Shown piece by piece: positions 1-10,088 of a stretch of DNA of 60,969 bases. The stretch is from a bacterium (GTDB lineage: Bacteria; Bacillota; Bacilli; Lactobacillales; Streptococcaceae). The position numbers were made by a program, and so were the translations under genes. The stretch is taken from contig CAJNDL010000008.1 of assembly GCA_905221505.1 (NCBI GenBank), positions 1 to 60,969 of the forward strand, written 5' to 3'. How positions within the stretch are numbered: position 1 is the stretch's first letter; every line of letters begins with the position of its first letter. The notes beneath the pieces are model-generated. The model was not told where the DNA came from. It saw only the letters and a program-made list of their open reading frames with translations, and ran no database searches.

Positions 1-83
1 TTTGTGTTATAGTGAATATGCATGGGATAGCCTTTCTAAATGGTTTATTAAGCAATTCTATTTTACCAAGACTATCGTAACCA
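1..83. other. left edge, no confident gene
   Basis: No start, ribosome site or recognisable product is visible in this edge stretch. One plus-strand frame is open from base 2 to 160, but it runs straight through the strong hairpin at 84-118, so I do not call it a gene. It could hold the 3' tail of something lying outside the window. Confidence 0.3.
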
Positions 84-118
84 TGCAAAAAAGCAACGGC
101 AAATCCGTTGCTTTTTTT
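84..118. terminator. bidirectional rho-independent terminator
   Basis: A GC-containing stem (AGCAACGG against CCGTTGCT, 5-nt loop) is flanked by an A run on the left and a T run on the right, so it can stop transcripts in both directions. It lies 84 bases beyond the stop codon of the minus-strand aquaglyceroporin gene and probably ends that transcript. Confidence 0.85.
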
Positions 119-201
119 GGAGACAAGAGACTATTGTCCCAGACTCTTTCTAGATCTTAGCTTTTCTTCAACCCACTACAATAGATTGAGAACTAAATTT
201 C

Positions 202-1071
202 TTATAGGTAAAGGAATTTGAAGATAGCTACTGCCGCGATTGCTGCTGCGATAGGCGCTACTACTGGTACCCAAGAATACCACCATTTTGAATCGCCTTT
301 GTGCTCACCAAGAACTGATTTTGGAAGGAAAGCATGAAGGAGACGTGGTCCCAAGTCACGGGCTGGGTTCAAGGCAGGTCCTGTAGGTCCACCAAGTGAT
401 GTTACCAAGGCCATAACAAGGAATCCAAGTGCCAAGTGAGCTACTGAAAGTCCTGAAGCAGTATGTGGTGCTACTTGGGCTTTGATTGCTAAATCAGAAA
501 AGTCAACATTTTGACCTGCTTGACTAGCCATTTGTTTCATGTATTGAAGCACTTCAGAACCAAAGAAGTTTTTAGTCAATCCAAGGGCTGCAAAGAAAAG
601 AACAAATGAACCAACAAACTCATTTACAAAACCATTAACAGTTGCTGCGAAATGTGATTCTTTTAACCCATTATCCAAACTTGAAATTGTTGAGAAAGTA
701 CCCAAGATGTTGTTTGGATTTTCAGTTTTCAAGTAGTATGGGCGGTGTGTTGCCACAACCAAGGCTTGACCAAAGATAGCACCCAAAACTTGTGCGATGA
801 TATAAGGCGCAACTTGTGCCCAAGGGAAGAGACCGCTGATCGCAAGTCCAAGAGTGAAGGCTGGGTTGATGTGGTTTCCAGATACGTTACCAAACATCAA
901 GGCTGGGATCATAACCCCCATACCATAACCAACAGCGATAACGATCCAGCCACTTTGGTGACCTTTCGTACCTTTAAGTTCAACGTTAGCAACTGCACCA
1001 TTTCCAAGAATGATCAAAATAGCAGTTCCCAAAAATTCAGTGGCATATTTAATTGCCCATGTGAAATCCAT
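202..1071 (-). CDS. aquaglyceroporin / glycerol uptake facilitator (MIP family)
   Basis: A six-helix channel protein of 289 residues that lets glycerol and probably water cross the cytoplasmic membrane. Both family half-helix motifs are present: NPA at about residues 69-71 (context GNHINPAF) and NPA at about 235-237 (context NPARD). The Asp after the second NPAR is the usual mark of glycerol-conducting members, as in GlpF, so I favour aquaglyceroporin over a strict water channel. The start is preceded by AAGGAGA. It stands alone on the minus strand, with its own promoter upstream and a terminator downstream. No glycerol kinase is nearby. Confidence 0.9.
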   Translation of the reverse strand: MDFTWAIKYATEFLGTAILIILGNGAVANVELKGTKGHQSGWIVIAVGYGMGVMIPALMFGNVSGNHINPAFTLGLAISGLFPWAQVAPYIIAQVLGAIFGQALVVATHRPYYLKTENPNNILGTFSTISSLDNGLKESHFAATVNGFVNEFVGSFVLFFAALGLTKNFFGSEVLQYMKQMASQAGQNVDFSDLAIKAQVAPHTASGLSVAHLALGFLVMALVTSLGGPTGPALNPARDLGPRLLHAFLPKSVLGEHKGDSKWWYSWVPVVAPIAAAIAAVAIFKFLYL

Positions 1072-1108
1072 TTGATAGATTCTCCTTAAAATTTTTTAGA
1101 CAATCCTT

Positions 1109-1137
1109 ATTCTATCAATTTTTACATCTTTTAGCAA
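1109..1137 (-). promoter_or_regulatory. promoter of the aquaglyceroporin gene
   Basis: On the minus strand, TTGCTA (1132-1137) and TAGAAT (1109-1114) are separated by 17 bases, about 40 bases upstream of the start codon. Confidence 0.6.
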
Positions 1138-1309
1138 CTACTTTTCCGAAAGATTGTGACAGAAAGCGATTCCAAAATTTATAAACTAATCTTTGTTTTC
1201 AAGACATTCCCAATTCATTATGTTATCTGCGATAATATGATTCTTTTATGTCAATTCCTCCTGATACATAGTATCGGGAATAAGAAGTATCTTTCCCCAT
1301 TCACCAATA

Positions 1310-1336
1310 AGAGTTTTGCTATGAAAACAAAACTCT
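1310..1336 (-). terminator. hairpin at the end of the MgtC-like gene
   Basis: AGAGTTTTG pairs with CAAAACTCT around an 8-9 nt loop and overlaps the stop codon of the minus-strand MgtC-like gene. The T run after it is poor, so termination is plausible rather than certain. Confidence 0.45.
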
Positions 1337-2015
1337 ATCCTTCTAATGAAACAATCTTAACCTGATTTATATAAAAATTCTCGTCACATTGCCATAAAAC
1401 CTCAGCCATATTTTTGTAAGAAATGGACTTATCGTGATCTGCTCTAATTGTGAGATTATAACCACTTTCATTCCTGTCCATGTCAATATTTAGATTATAA
1501 AATCCCTTCTGTTCAATGAGAATATTCAAGGTATCTATTGAAGGTTTATTTGTTACAAATCCAGTCATTCTGATATGATAATGGGTATCGCTTTTCAAAA
1601 ATTTGGAGCTACTTTTCTGGACAGAGACGACAATTAGACTACAAAATAAGCCTAGAAAAGCAAATCCCGCACCAATTGCCATCCCAATCCCTGCAGTTGC
1701 CCAAATACCAGCTGCTGTGGTGATACCACTGATTTTTTTGTCTCTCATGAAAATAATACCACCACCAATGAAACTAATTCCACTGACAATTTGGGCCGCA
1801 ACCCTAGAAGTATCATAATTAGGCGTATCCAAGAAAGCTTCTTTTGATAAAATCATCATTAAAGTTGCAGTTAAGGCAACCAAGATATGAGTCTTTCTCC
1901 CAGCCTGCTTGTGCTTAGACTTTCTTTCATAGCCAATGATAAAACCAGAAAAACAAGACAATAAAATAAGAATGATATGCCGTACTTCAATCGGTAGAGC
2001 TATCGTATCAAGCAT
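1335..2015 (-). CDS. MgtC/SapB family membrane protein
   Basis: This 226-residue protein has an N-terminal membrane domain of about four helices (roughly residues 10-135) with the family's glycine-rich segments FIIGYERK, GISFIGGGIIF and ITTAAGIWATAGIG. A soluble tail of about 85 residues follows, resembling the ACT-like tail of longer MgtC proteins. In other bacteria MgtC-type proteins are linked to growth in low magnesium and survival in macrophages, and MgtC inhibits the F-type ATP synthase in Salmonella. No specific substrate can be read here. The start has GAGGAGG upstream. The gene is transcribed alone from a good promoter with a BOX repeat just behind it. Confidence 0.85.
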   Translation of the reverse strand: MLDTIALPIEVRHIILILLSCFSGFIIGYERKSKHKQAGRKTHILVALTATLMMILSKEAFLDTPNYDTSRVAAQIVSGISFIGGGIIFMRDKKISGITTAAGIWATAGIGMAIGAGFAFLGLFCSLIVVSVQKSSSKFLKSDTHYHIRMTGFVTNKPSIDTLNILIEQKGFYNLNIDMDRNESGYNLTIRADHDKSISYKNMAEVLWQCDENFYINQVKIVSLEG

Positions 2016-2046
2016 TATTTTCCTCCTCTATCACTCATAATTTTAT

Positions 2047-2075
2047 ATTATAGTCCTAGTTATAACTTTTTTCAA
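2047..2075 (-). promoter_or_regulatory. promoter of the MgtC-like gene
   Basis: On the minus strand TTGAAA (2070-2075) and TATAAT (2047-2052) are spaced by 17 bases. The BOX repeat begins about 10 bases upstream of the -35 box, so it abuts the promoter. Confidence 0.7.
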
Positions 2076-2085
2076 GAGAATATAT

Positions 2086-2238
2086 TATACTCTTCGAAAA
2101 TCTCTTCAAACCACGTCAACGTCTCCTTGCCGTATATATGTGACTGACTTCGTCAGTCTTATCTACAACCTCAAAACAGTGTTTTGAGCAGCCTGCGGCT
2201 AGTTTCCTAGTTTGCTCTTTGATTTTCATTGAGTATTA
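2086..2238 (+). repeat. BOX element, A-B-C
   Basis: A complete BOX repeat of the mitis group. BoxA starts with TACTCTTCGAAAATCTC, a single boxB contains GACTTCGTCAGT and CAAAACAGTGTTTTG, and boxC ends CTCTTTGATTTTCATTGAG. It lies between the MgtC-like promoter and the TPR-gene terminator. BOX elements form structured RNA and have been linked to expression changes of neighbours in pneumococcus. Confidence 0.95.
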
Positions 2239-2261
2239 GTTAAAAATGATACTTTTTAAAA

Positions 2262-2306
2262 CAAAAAACCGCAGTTATCCTCTAGTAATAACTTGCAGTT
2301 TTCTGT
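2262..2306 (-). terminator. terminator of the TPR gene
   Basis: On the minus strand a long imperfect stem (AACTGC and GTTAT pairing with ATAAC and GCGGTT) is followed by a TTTTTTGTTTT tail, directly after the TPR gene's stop codon. Confidence 0.75.
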
Positions 2307-2319
2307 AATGTATGAATTC

Positions 2320-3549
2320 TTACAATCTCTCAAATAGTTCTTGCATTTGAACATCATCTGGAACCAGTTTTAAGTAAGCGTGAGCATGGACTTTTGCTTC
2401 TTCAAAGTAGCCCAATTCACGCAAGAGATAAATATATTGTTCCAGAAACTCTGGATTGTCCTTTAAATCTCCTGCCAACTCTTGGTAATGCTCATAGGCA
2501 GTATCCAAATCATCCATTTCTTGATAAGAACGAGCAATCATCCACTTGGTCAAAAGATTTTCTGGTTCCTCGCTCTGCAAGTCTAGAATATCCTCATAAC
2601 GCTCCTGCTCTAGATAAATAGTTGCCAAACGAAGCAAGATTTCTTCTGTATCCTCAGCGTCTTCTTTTGCAGTAAGAAGATAATTTTCTGCCCCACTAGC
2701 ATCATGCAATTCATAAGAGAATTGTGAAGCGGCTAGCAAGAGGCGAGTTTCAAAGGGATTTTTCTCTAAGCCTTGCTTAGCGATACGCAGGGCTTCTTGA
2801 ACGTGATGTTCCTTATGTAAAGCCTGACTATACCCATACTCATATCCTTCAAAGTCAGGAGAAATAGTATCAAGTTGCTTAAAGTAGAGGACAGCTTTTT
2901 GGTATTCTTCTTGATCAAAGTAAAGACTGGCTAACTCAAAAGCTGTTAGGTCATCGTATTCTAACTCCAAGGCTTTTTCTAAAAACTCTGTAGCCGTTTC
3001 AAATTTCCCTAACTGGGCATAGGCAAAGCCAATTCGTTGATAGGTGGAAATCCCTGTCTGCTCATAAATCGATCGATTATCTAACTGAGCATAGCCTTGA
3101 ATAGCCTCTTGGTAATTTTCCAACTCACTATCCAACTCTGCCAAACCCAATATCAAGAGAGGATCCTCTGAATAACTCAAAGCCTCCAATAATTTCTCAC
3201 GCGCCACATCTGTCAAACCTTCCAGCTGGTAAAGGTCTGCCTTCAGAGCCAAAGCCGAAACATACCAGTCACTGTCGGGTTGGATTTCCTCTAGGTAAGC
3301 AAAAGCTTCTTCGATTTGACCATCCTCGCTAGCAATTGCTGCTAGATTAAGATGAACCTCTGGAAAATCTTCTACGATTTTCAGGTAAATTTCCTTGGCC
3401 TGAGAATAGAAACCAATTCCTTCTAGATAAGTAGCTAACTCATAAAGAAGGTCACTTGGATCATTTTCTAAAGCTTTGACGAAATAGTGCTCAGCCTTGG
3501 TTAAATCTTGTTCCTCCAAAGCCTGTAGCATCTGTTGACTATTGTTCAC
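2320..3549 (-). CDS. tetratricopeptide-repeat protein
   Basis: A soluble, acidic 409-residue protein made almost wholly of about ten TPR-like helix pairs. Typical repeat cores are YQRIGFAYAQLGKFETATEF, FELASLYFDQEEYQKAVLYF and LRLATIYLEQERYEDIL. No signal peptide, membrane segment or catalytic domain is visible, so a scaffold or interaction role in the cytoplasm is the most that can be said. Its start codon lies inside the end of the AI-2E-family gene (11-base overlap), so the two are translationally coupled, and this pairing is the best clue to its role. Confidence 0.85.
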   Translation of the reverse strand: MNNSQQMLQALEEQDLTKAEHYFVKALENDPSDLLYELATYLEGIGFYSQAKEIYLKIVEDFPEVHLNLAAIASEDGQIEEAFAYLEEIQPDSDWYVSALALKADLYQLEGLTDVAREKLLEALSYSEDPLLILGLAELDSELENYQEAIQGYAQLDNRSIYEQTGISTYQRIGFAYAQLGKFETATEFLEKALELEYDDLTAFELASLYFDQEEYQKAVLYFKQLDTISPDFEGYEYGYSQALHKEHHVQEALRIAKQGLEKNPFETRLLLAASQFSYELHDASGAENYLLTAKEDAEDTEEILLRLATIYLEQERYEDILDLQSEEPENLLTKWMIARSYQEMDDLDTAYEHYQELAGDLKDNPEFLEQYIYLLRELGYFEEAKVHAHAYLKLVPDDVQMQELFERL

Positions 3550-4705
3550 TCTTGACTTCCTCTCCCTCTAGTTCATATAGACCACTGACTACCTTATACC
3601 ATTCAAAAATCGCCGAAATGACAACTTTAGCAGAGGCATAAACCGGAATACCGAGCAAGACTCCCCAAATGCCAAACATGGATCCTGAAGTTAGCAAGAC
3701 AAAGAGAACATTAATGGGATGGATATTCAATTGACTTCCTAAAATCAATGGAGAGACAAAACGGCCTTCAATAGTTTGTTCTACGATAAAGACAATCACC
3801 ACTTTCAACAGCATGACTGGCCCTGCAATCAAGCCCAATACTAAAGCAGGAAGCATGGCTAAGAAGCTACCCAAATAAGGAACCAGATTTAAGATACCAG
3901 CAGTAACACCCAGCGTAACTGCATAACGTAGACCGATAATCTTGAAGAAGACAATAAACATTACTGCTACAATAATAGCCACTGTCACTTGCCCTCGAAC
4001 ATAGTTGGACAACTGCTGATTCACATCTGATAAAACTTGTCCAACAGGTTCTTTCAATTTCGTTGGCATGAATTGGGTCAAATAGTTGCGCAAACCTTTC
4101 CCATCACGCAAGAGATAAAAGAGCATGAAAGGAACGATAATCAAGGCAACAATCACTTGAGATGCCCCGCTAATAAAGGCGCTCACCCAGTTGACTGCCT
4201 GAGAAGAAACCTTGCTCGCCCAAACTGTAGCCTGACTAGAAAAATTGGTCAAAACTTGCTCTAACTGAGGTCTGAAATCATCTGGCAAACGCTTGGTTAC
4301 TAAATCATCAATGACTCTATCAGCATCTTCGAGATAGACTGGAACATTTCTTGCAAAGGTTAAAACCTGACGTTGCAGATTTGGAATGGCTACTGCCAAG
4401 CCCCAAATGATAAAGAGAGCGATAATCACAAAAACAATACTGATAGCTATAACGCGATTAATCTTATGCTTCTCCATCCAATCAACAATGGGATTCAATA
4501 AATAATATAGCAGGCCGGATAGAATAACCGGCAACATCACAACTGCCAAAAAGTCTAAAACAGGTGAAAATAAAAAACTAATCTTGCTTAAAATAAAAAG
4601 ATTGAGTCCCAATAATAAGGTTACCAAAAATACCGTAATGGCCTTGTTATCCAAAAACCACTTGAAAAACCAAGATAGGCTAAAATGTTTCTCTTTGTGC
4701 TCCAT
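3539..4705 (-). CDS. AI-2E family transporter (PerM/YdgG-like)
   Basis: A 388-residue integral membrane protein. It has an N-terminal hydrophobic hairpin pair (about residues 20-70), a helix at about 85-110, a large external/soluble section, and a C-terminal cluster of four to five helices. The family motif region GLRYAVTLGVTAGILNLVPYLGS is characteristic. Family members export small molecules or ions (AI-2 in E. coli TqsA, sodium/lithium in others), so the substrate cannot be assigned. The start is preceded by AAAGGAAG. First gene of a two-gene operon with the TPR protein, driven by a strong extended -10. Confidence 0.85.
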   Translation of the reverse strand: MEHKEKHFSLSWFFKWFLDNKAITVFLVTLLLGLNLFILSKISFLFSPVLDFLAVVMLPVILSGLLYYLLNPIVDWMEKHKINRVIAISIVFVIIALFIIWGLAVAIPNLQRQVLTFARNVPVYLEDADRVIDDLVTKRLPDDFRPQLEQVLTNFSSQATVWASKVSSQAVNWVSAFISGASQVIVALIIVPFMLFYLLRDGKGLRNYLTQFMPTKLKEPVGQVLSDVNQQLSNYVRGQVTVAIIVAVMFIVFFKIIGLRYAVTLGVTAGILNLVPYLGSFLAMLPALVLGLIAGPVMLLKVVIVFIVEQTIEGRFVSPLILGSQLNIHPINVLFVLLTSGSMFGIWGVLLGIPVYASAKVVISAIFEWYKVVSGLYELEGEEVKSEQ

Positions 4706-4731
4706 AAATACTTCCTTTCTATTGTTCTCTC

Positions 4732-4737
4732 ATTATA
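4732..4737 (-). promoter_or_regulatory. extended -10 promoter of the AI-2E/TPR operon
   Basis: The minus strand reads TGGTATAAT, a perfect extended -10, about 27 bases before the start codon. Confidence 0.65.
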
Positions 4738-4760
4738 CCATTTTTGAATCAAAATAACTC

Positions 4761-4779
4761 TTTTTTAAAGTGCTTACAT
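4761..4779 (+). repeat. 19-bp direct repeat, copy 1
   Basis: TTTTTTAAAGTGCTTACAT occurs here and again, identical and in the same orientation, at 6914-6932. The two copies bracket the oligopeptide-binding lipoprotein gene. Confidence 0.8.
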
Positions 4780-4794
4780 GAAGACAGCGACATA

Positions 4795-4820
4795 AAAAAT
4801 CCCCTCAAAAGAGGAGATTC
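4795..4820 (-). terminator. terminator of the oligopeptide-binding gene
   Basis: AATCTCCTC pairs with GAGGGGATT around a short T loop on the minus strand, followed by six T. It starts right after the stop codon. Confidence 0.85.
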
Positions 4821-4822
4821 GA

Positions 4823-6805
4823 TTAGTCTTGAATATGACGGTCTAAGTTCTTCTGATAATCAGCATTGGATTTGCCTTTTTCATCAGCAAATTTCTTGCG
4901 GAACTCATCCATTTCTTTAGAAGTAACAATCTTGTCTTGGAGTTTAAGATATTTATAACTGTTATCGCCTGTTTTGTCACCAACCCAACCATCAGCACCA
5001 CTTCCTAATACTTTCTTCGTTACAAGCATTTGGGCACCGTCTGAGTGTACAGGAATAACTAGAGCACTATCTGTTAACCAAGCTTGAGCCTTAGCATATT
5101 TAGAATAACGTTTTTGCAGATCTGTTTTCTCACTGTTTGCGTCATCAATTAATTCTTTGTATTTATCCAATCCAACTGTTTTAAGGGCTGGATTGTCTGT
5201 TCCTGGTGCTACACCAAGAGAGCTGAGGAGACTTGGGCCAGATGTTGGATCAAATACATCTAGATAAGTTGACGGATCTGCATAATCCGGACTCCAACCA
5301 CTATTAACATTAATGTCCCAATCAACATTATTATTTGATGTTGCTAGAACAGTCATGTTTCCCAATTCATCATCAGAAACCTGTTGAATGTCAACAACTA
5401 CATTTTCAGAGCCTATGGCTTCTTCAATTGATTGTTTATAAGACTGAGCTTGATGAATAAAATCTGTCTGAGTAGATGAAACTGGAAGATCTAAATGAAT
5501 CGGAAACTGTACTCCATCAGCTTGAAGAGTTTTCTTAGCAGATTCAAACTTAGCCTTAGCCTTGTCTACATTATGAAGTGAATCTTGCGCATCATCAAGA
5601 CTGACATCTTTCCAAATACTATCCAACTTATCTAATTCTGTCTTAGTTACTTGACCAAACGATTGGTCTCCTACTTGTACAAATGTTGGAGGAGTGAAAC
5701 TTGTCCGTAACTTACGAGGCGCTACTTCATCTCCAAACACCTGAGAAACAGCTGCTTTACGATCTGCAGCAAATGCCAAGGCTTGACGGAACTCTTTGTT
5801 TAAAAGTGCTTTCTTAGTAGAGGTTTTTTCTGCATCACTTGTTTTGGCAGTATGATTGTACGACACACGATCAATATTAGTAGACATATAGAAGACGCCA
5901 CCTCTTTGTTGACCATATACAATATTATCCTTGTACTTTTCTTTTAGACGTTCATAGTTGGCAGAGTTTTTAAAGAGCGGAGCAGCTGGATAATGTCCCT
6001 CATCAAAACCGCGTCCTAGAGAGTCTGCATCTTGACCATCAAAGAATGATAACTTGATATCATCAATAAAGACATTTTGCTTATCCCAATAATTTTGGTT
6101 TTTGGTCATTTCGATAGAAGACTTAGATGTAAGACCCTTGAGGAGATAAGGACCGTTGTAGAGAATGCTCGTAACGTCAGTGGCCTTACCAAAATCATCT
6201 CCTTTAGAAGCTAAAAAGTCTTCGCTAATAGGAGCAAGAACTCCCATTGTTGTCTTCGAATTCCAGAAAGATTCTGGATGATTCAAGGTATAAACAAGAG
6301 TATAATCATCCGTTGCTTTTACACCAACAGTAGAAAAATCTGTTGTTTTCCCATTTACATAGTCATCCAATCCTTTGATAGAATCCTGTACCAAATATAA
6401 TGCCTGTGATTTCTTATCAGCTGCATGCTTCAGACCTGCTACAAAGTCCTGAGCCTTAACTTCACCATACTCCTCTCCCTCATTGGTATACCACTTGACA
6501 CCCTGACGGATTTTATAGGTATAGGTCAAGCCATCTTTAGAAACAGTCCAATCTTCTGCAACTGATGGGACCAGATTCCCATATTGGTCATTTTCTAGTA
6601 ATCCATCAATAACATTACCAGTAATCTGTTTAGTGCTGACATTTCCAGAAACTGTATAATCTAAAGTAATAGGATCTGATGTAAACACATAAGCATAATT
6701 CACTGGTCTAGTAGCATCTTTATTACCATTACCAGATGAACACGCTGCTAGAACAGCAGTAGACAAAACGGCAATTCCAGTCGCTAAAAAAACTCGTTTT
6801 TTCAT
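4823..6805 (-). CDS. oligopeptide ABC transporter substrate-binding lipoprotein (AliA/AliB family)
   Basis: A 660-residue extracellular lipoprotein of the OppA/DppA class that captures peptides for an Opp-type importer. The signal peptide ends in a lipobox LAAC (Cys22). The body has family landmarks such as VDGLLENDQYGN, EDWTVSKDGLTYTYKIR, LNKEFRQALAFAADR and the near C-terminal YKYLKLQDKIVTSKEMDEF, all very close in style to pneumococcal AliA and AliB. I start at the ATG at 6805, with AAAGGAG 8 bases upstream. An in-frame TTG six bases earlier is less likely. No permease or ATPase genes accompany it, as for pneumococcal AliA/AliB, which share the Ami permease. Which paralogue it is cannot be settled by eye. 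Peptide sensing for competence or colonisation is a known role of the family. Confidence 0.9.
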   Translation of the reverse strand: MKKRVFLATGIAVLSTAVLAACSSGNGNKDATRPVNYAYVFTSDPITLDYTVSGNVSTKQITGNVIDGLLENDQYGNLVPSVAEDWTVSKDGLTYTYKIRQGVKWYTNEGEEYGEVKAQDFVAGLKHAADKKSQALYLVQDSIKGLDDYVNGKTTDFSTVGVKATDDYTLVYTLNHPESFWNSKTTMGVLAPISEDFLASKGDDFGKATDVTSILYNGPYLLKGLTSKSSIEMTKNQNYWDKQNVFIDDIKLSFFDGQDADSLGRGFDEGHYPAAPLFKNSANYERLKEKYKDNIVYGQQRGGVFYMSTNIDRVSYNHTAKTSDAEKTSTKKALLNKEFRQALAFAADRKAAVSQVFGDEVAPRKLRTSFTPPTFVQVGDQSFGQVTKTELDKLDSIWKDVSLDDAQDSLHNVDKAKAKFESAKKTLQADGVQFPIHLDLPVSSTQTDFIHQAQSYKQSIEEAIGSENVVVDIQQVSDDELGNMTVLATSNNNVDWDINVNSGWSPDYADPSTYLDVFDPTSGPSLLSSLGVAPGTDNPALKTVGLDKYKELIDDANSEKTDLQKRYSKYAKAQAWLTDSALVIPVHSDGAQMLVTKKVLGSGADGWVGDKTGDNSYKYLKLQDKIVTSKEMDEFRKKFADEKGKSNADYQKNLDRHIQD

Positions 6806-6836
6806 AGTCAAACTCCTTTGATAATTTGATAGATTT

Positions 6837-6842
6837 ATTATA
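6837..6842 (-). promoter_or_regulatory. -10 box of the oligopeptide-binding gene
   Basis: TATAAT on the minus strand about 30 bases before the start codon. The -35 match (around CTTACT, 17 bases upstream) is weak, so an activator or another signal may help. Confidence 0.5.
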
Positions 6843-6913
6843 GCACTTTTAAAAAGAAAAGTAAGGAAAATAATCTCAATATTATTATATTTTTCAAAAA
6901 ACCAATCAATTAT

Positions 6914-6932
6914 TTTTTTAAAGTGCTTACAT
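6914..6932 (+). repeat. 19-bp direct repeat, copy 2
   Basis: Identical to 4761-4779. It lies in the divergent promoter region between the oligopeptide-binding gene and the lactonase gene. Confidence 0.8.
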
Positions 6933-6964
6933 CTAATTGGATGTCTTTAATTGACTTGTTTTTG

Positions 6965-6973
6965 TGATATAAT
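6965..6973 (+). promoter_or_regulatory. extended -10 promoter of the lactonase gene
   Basis: TGATATAAT on the plus strand, about 28 bases before the ATG at 7002. Because the promoter lies here, a longer reading frame that opens at 6951 cannot be the translated start. Confidence 0.7.
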
Positions 6974-7001
6974 AGTCTTATCTTTATGTAGAGGTAACCT
7001 T

Positions 7002-8015
7002 ATGAAAGAAACTGTTTATTTTGGAACTTATACACGTCTTACTTCCCAAGGGATTTACAAGGCAGACTTTGATACAGACACTGGTCAACTTGCAAATCTA
7101 GAACTTTTTGCTCCTGAACCAAGTCCAACCTATCTTGCTTTTGATCAGCACCAACATCTATACACTGTTGGTAGTCAAGACAATAAGGGGGGAATTGCAG
7201 CCTATCAAACTGATGGGACTTTATTAAATCATGTCGTTGAAGAAGGAGCTCCCCACTGTTATGTGGCTGTTGATGAAAAGCGTGATTTGGTCTATGCAGC
7301 CAACTACCATAAAGGACAGGTACTCGTTTATAAACGTCAGGAAGATGGTAGTCTTCTACTTAGTGATGTAGATCAACACAGCGGCCAAGGTCCACATGAA
7401 AACCAAGCATCTCCCCACGTTCACTTTACAGATTTAACACCTGACCACTATCTAGTGACCTGTGATTTGGGTACTGACCAAGTCATTACTTATGACCTTG
7501 ATCAAGAAGGGAAATTATCTAAGCTCTATACCTACCATAGCCAGCCAGGAGCTGGTTCTCGCCATATCATTTTCCATAATCACTATAAAATCGCTTATCT
7601 GATTTGTGAACTCAATAGCACTATCGAGGTTTTAATTTACGATGGTGTTGGTGAATTTGAAAGAATGCAGGTCATTTCAACTTTACCAGACGGTTACGAA
7701 GGATTTAATGGAACTGCTGCTATTCGTCTCTCAAAAGACGGTAAATACCTCTACGCTTCTAACCGTGGTCATGATTCTATCGCAGTATATACAATCCTTG
7801 CGGACGGTAGCTTAGAGTTGTTAGAAATCGTTCCAACACATGGTCAGACTCCACGTGATTTTGATTTGACACCAGACCAAGAATTCCTTATTGCTGTTCA
7901 TCAAGACTCTGACAATGCAACCGTCTTTAAACGCAATCCTGAAACTGGTCGTCTAGCAGAACTTTCCAACGACTTCCATGTTCCAGAAGCGGTCTGCATC
8001 AGTTTTGAACCTTAA
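7002..8015 (+). CDS. lactonase-family seven-bladed beta-propeller protein
   Basis: This 337-residue protein belongs to the Pgl-type lactonase family (6-phosphogluconolactonase/YkgB-like). It has the repeating propeller strands and conserved pieces such as YAANYHKGQVLVY, HVHFTDLTPDH, GAGSRHIIFH and YLYASNRGHDSIAVY. The family hydrolyses 6-phosphogluconolactone in the oxidative pentose phosphate pathway, although many members in low-GC bacteria are unproven. The ATG at 7002 has GAGG 8-11 bases upstream. It is a single-gene plus-strand transcript that converges on the ATP synthase operon. It lacks a signal peptide and is probably cytoplasmic. Confidence 0.85.
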   Translation: MKETVYFGTYTRLTSQGIYKADFDTDTGQLANLELFAPEPSPTYLAFDQHQHLYTVGSQDNKGGIAAYQTDGTLLNHVVEEGAPHCYVAVDEKRDLVYAANYHKGQVLVYKRQEDGSLLLSDVDQHSGQGPHENQASPHVHFTDLTPDHYLVTCDLGTDQVITYDLDQEGKLSKLYTYHSQPGAGSRHIIFHNHYKIAYLICELNSTIEVLIYDGVGEFERMQVISTLPDGYEGFNGTAAIRLSKDGKYLYASNRGHDSIAVYTILADGSLELLEIVPTHGQTPRDFDLTPDQEFLIAVHQDSDNATVFKRNPETGRLAELSNDFHVPEAVCISFEP

Positions 8016-8026
8016 GAAAACATAAA

Positions 8027-8058
8027 AAATGAACTTGGAATTTTCAAGTTCATTTTTT
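8027..8058. terminator. bidirectional terminator between lactonase and atpC
   Basis: ATGAACTTG pairs with CAAGTTCAT, with an A run before and a T run after. It can stop both the plus-strand lactonase transcript and the minus-strand ATP synthase operon. Confidence 0.9.
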
Positions 8059-8060
8059 TC

Positions 8061-8480
8061 TTATAGTCTTTTTCCGACATTGATACGATTAATAGCACGT
8101 TGCAAAGCAATCTTAGCACGACGTTCTTGATCAATCAAGTTTTTTTCATGGGCTTCTTCGATTTCACGTTCTGCTCGAAGCTTGGCACGTTCTGCACGGC
8201 TAACATCGATATCACGAGCACGTTCTGCAGAATCCGCAACGATTGTAATGATATCATTGGCAATTTCAATAACGCCTCCGTTTACTGCAATCCAGTTCAC
8301 GTGATCTTCATCATCAATACGTTTTACCTTTACTTCATCAACTGCTAAAACCGCAATCATATTTTCATGTCGTGGCAAGATCCCCATCTCACCATCCAGA
8401 GTTCGAACCGATACATAGCTGGCATGGTGATCATAGACGAGACCATCTGGTGTCACGATCTGGACAGTTAACTGAGCCAT
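8061..8480 (-). CDS. atpC: ATP synthase F1 epsilon subunit
   Basis: The 139-residue central-stalk subunit couples rotation to catalysis and can inhibit ATP hydrolysis. It has the N-terminal beta-sandwich ([20 protein letters not shown], then [16 protein letters not shown]) and the C-terminal two-helix domain rich in Arg/Ala ([16 protein letters not shown]). It is the last gene of the operon, starting 10 bases after atpD, with a terminator directly downstream. Length and motifs are standard. Confidence 0.98.
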   Translation of the reverse strand: MAQLTVQIVTPDGLVYDHHASYVSVRTLDGEMGILPRHENMIAVLAVDEVKVKRIDDEDHVNWIAVNGGVIEIANDIITIVADSAERARDIDVSRAERAKLRAEREIEEAHEKNLIDQERRAKIALQRAINRINVGKRL

Positions 8481-8490
8481 AGATCACCTC

Positions 8491-9906
<1,416 letters not shown>

Positions 9907-9951
9907 CTATTCTATATAAGATACTATCGGTTCCTAGCTCAACTAGGTCCT

Positions 9952-10058
9952 AATACTCTTCGAAAATCAAATTCAAACCACGTCAGCGTCGCCTTACCGT
10001 ACTCAAGTACAGCCTGCGGCTAGCTTCCTAGTTTGCTCTTTGATTTTCATTGAGTATA
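9952..10058 (+). repeat. BOX element, A-C, inside the ATP synthase operon
   Basis: A short BOX repeat lacking boxB (ATACTCTTCGAAAATC at the left, CTCTTTGATTTTCATTGAG at the right). It lies between atpG and atpD in antisense orientation to the operon, so it must be transcribed within the atp mRNA. Confidence 0.95.
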
Positions 10059-10088
10059 AGTTCATTTTCATACGAGCTGGACTAGAGC

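Noticed and set aside
2..160. Open plus-strand frame at the left edge
   Set aside because: It runs through a strong bidirectional terminator and no start or family match is visible.
745..1089. Open frame opposite the aquaglyceroporin gene
   Set aside because: Antisense shadow of a conserved gene; no ribosome site or recognisable domain.
6951..7001. Longer N terminus for the lactonase from TTG 6951
   Set aside because: The stretch contains the extended -10 promoter; the ATG at 7002 has a proper ribosome site.
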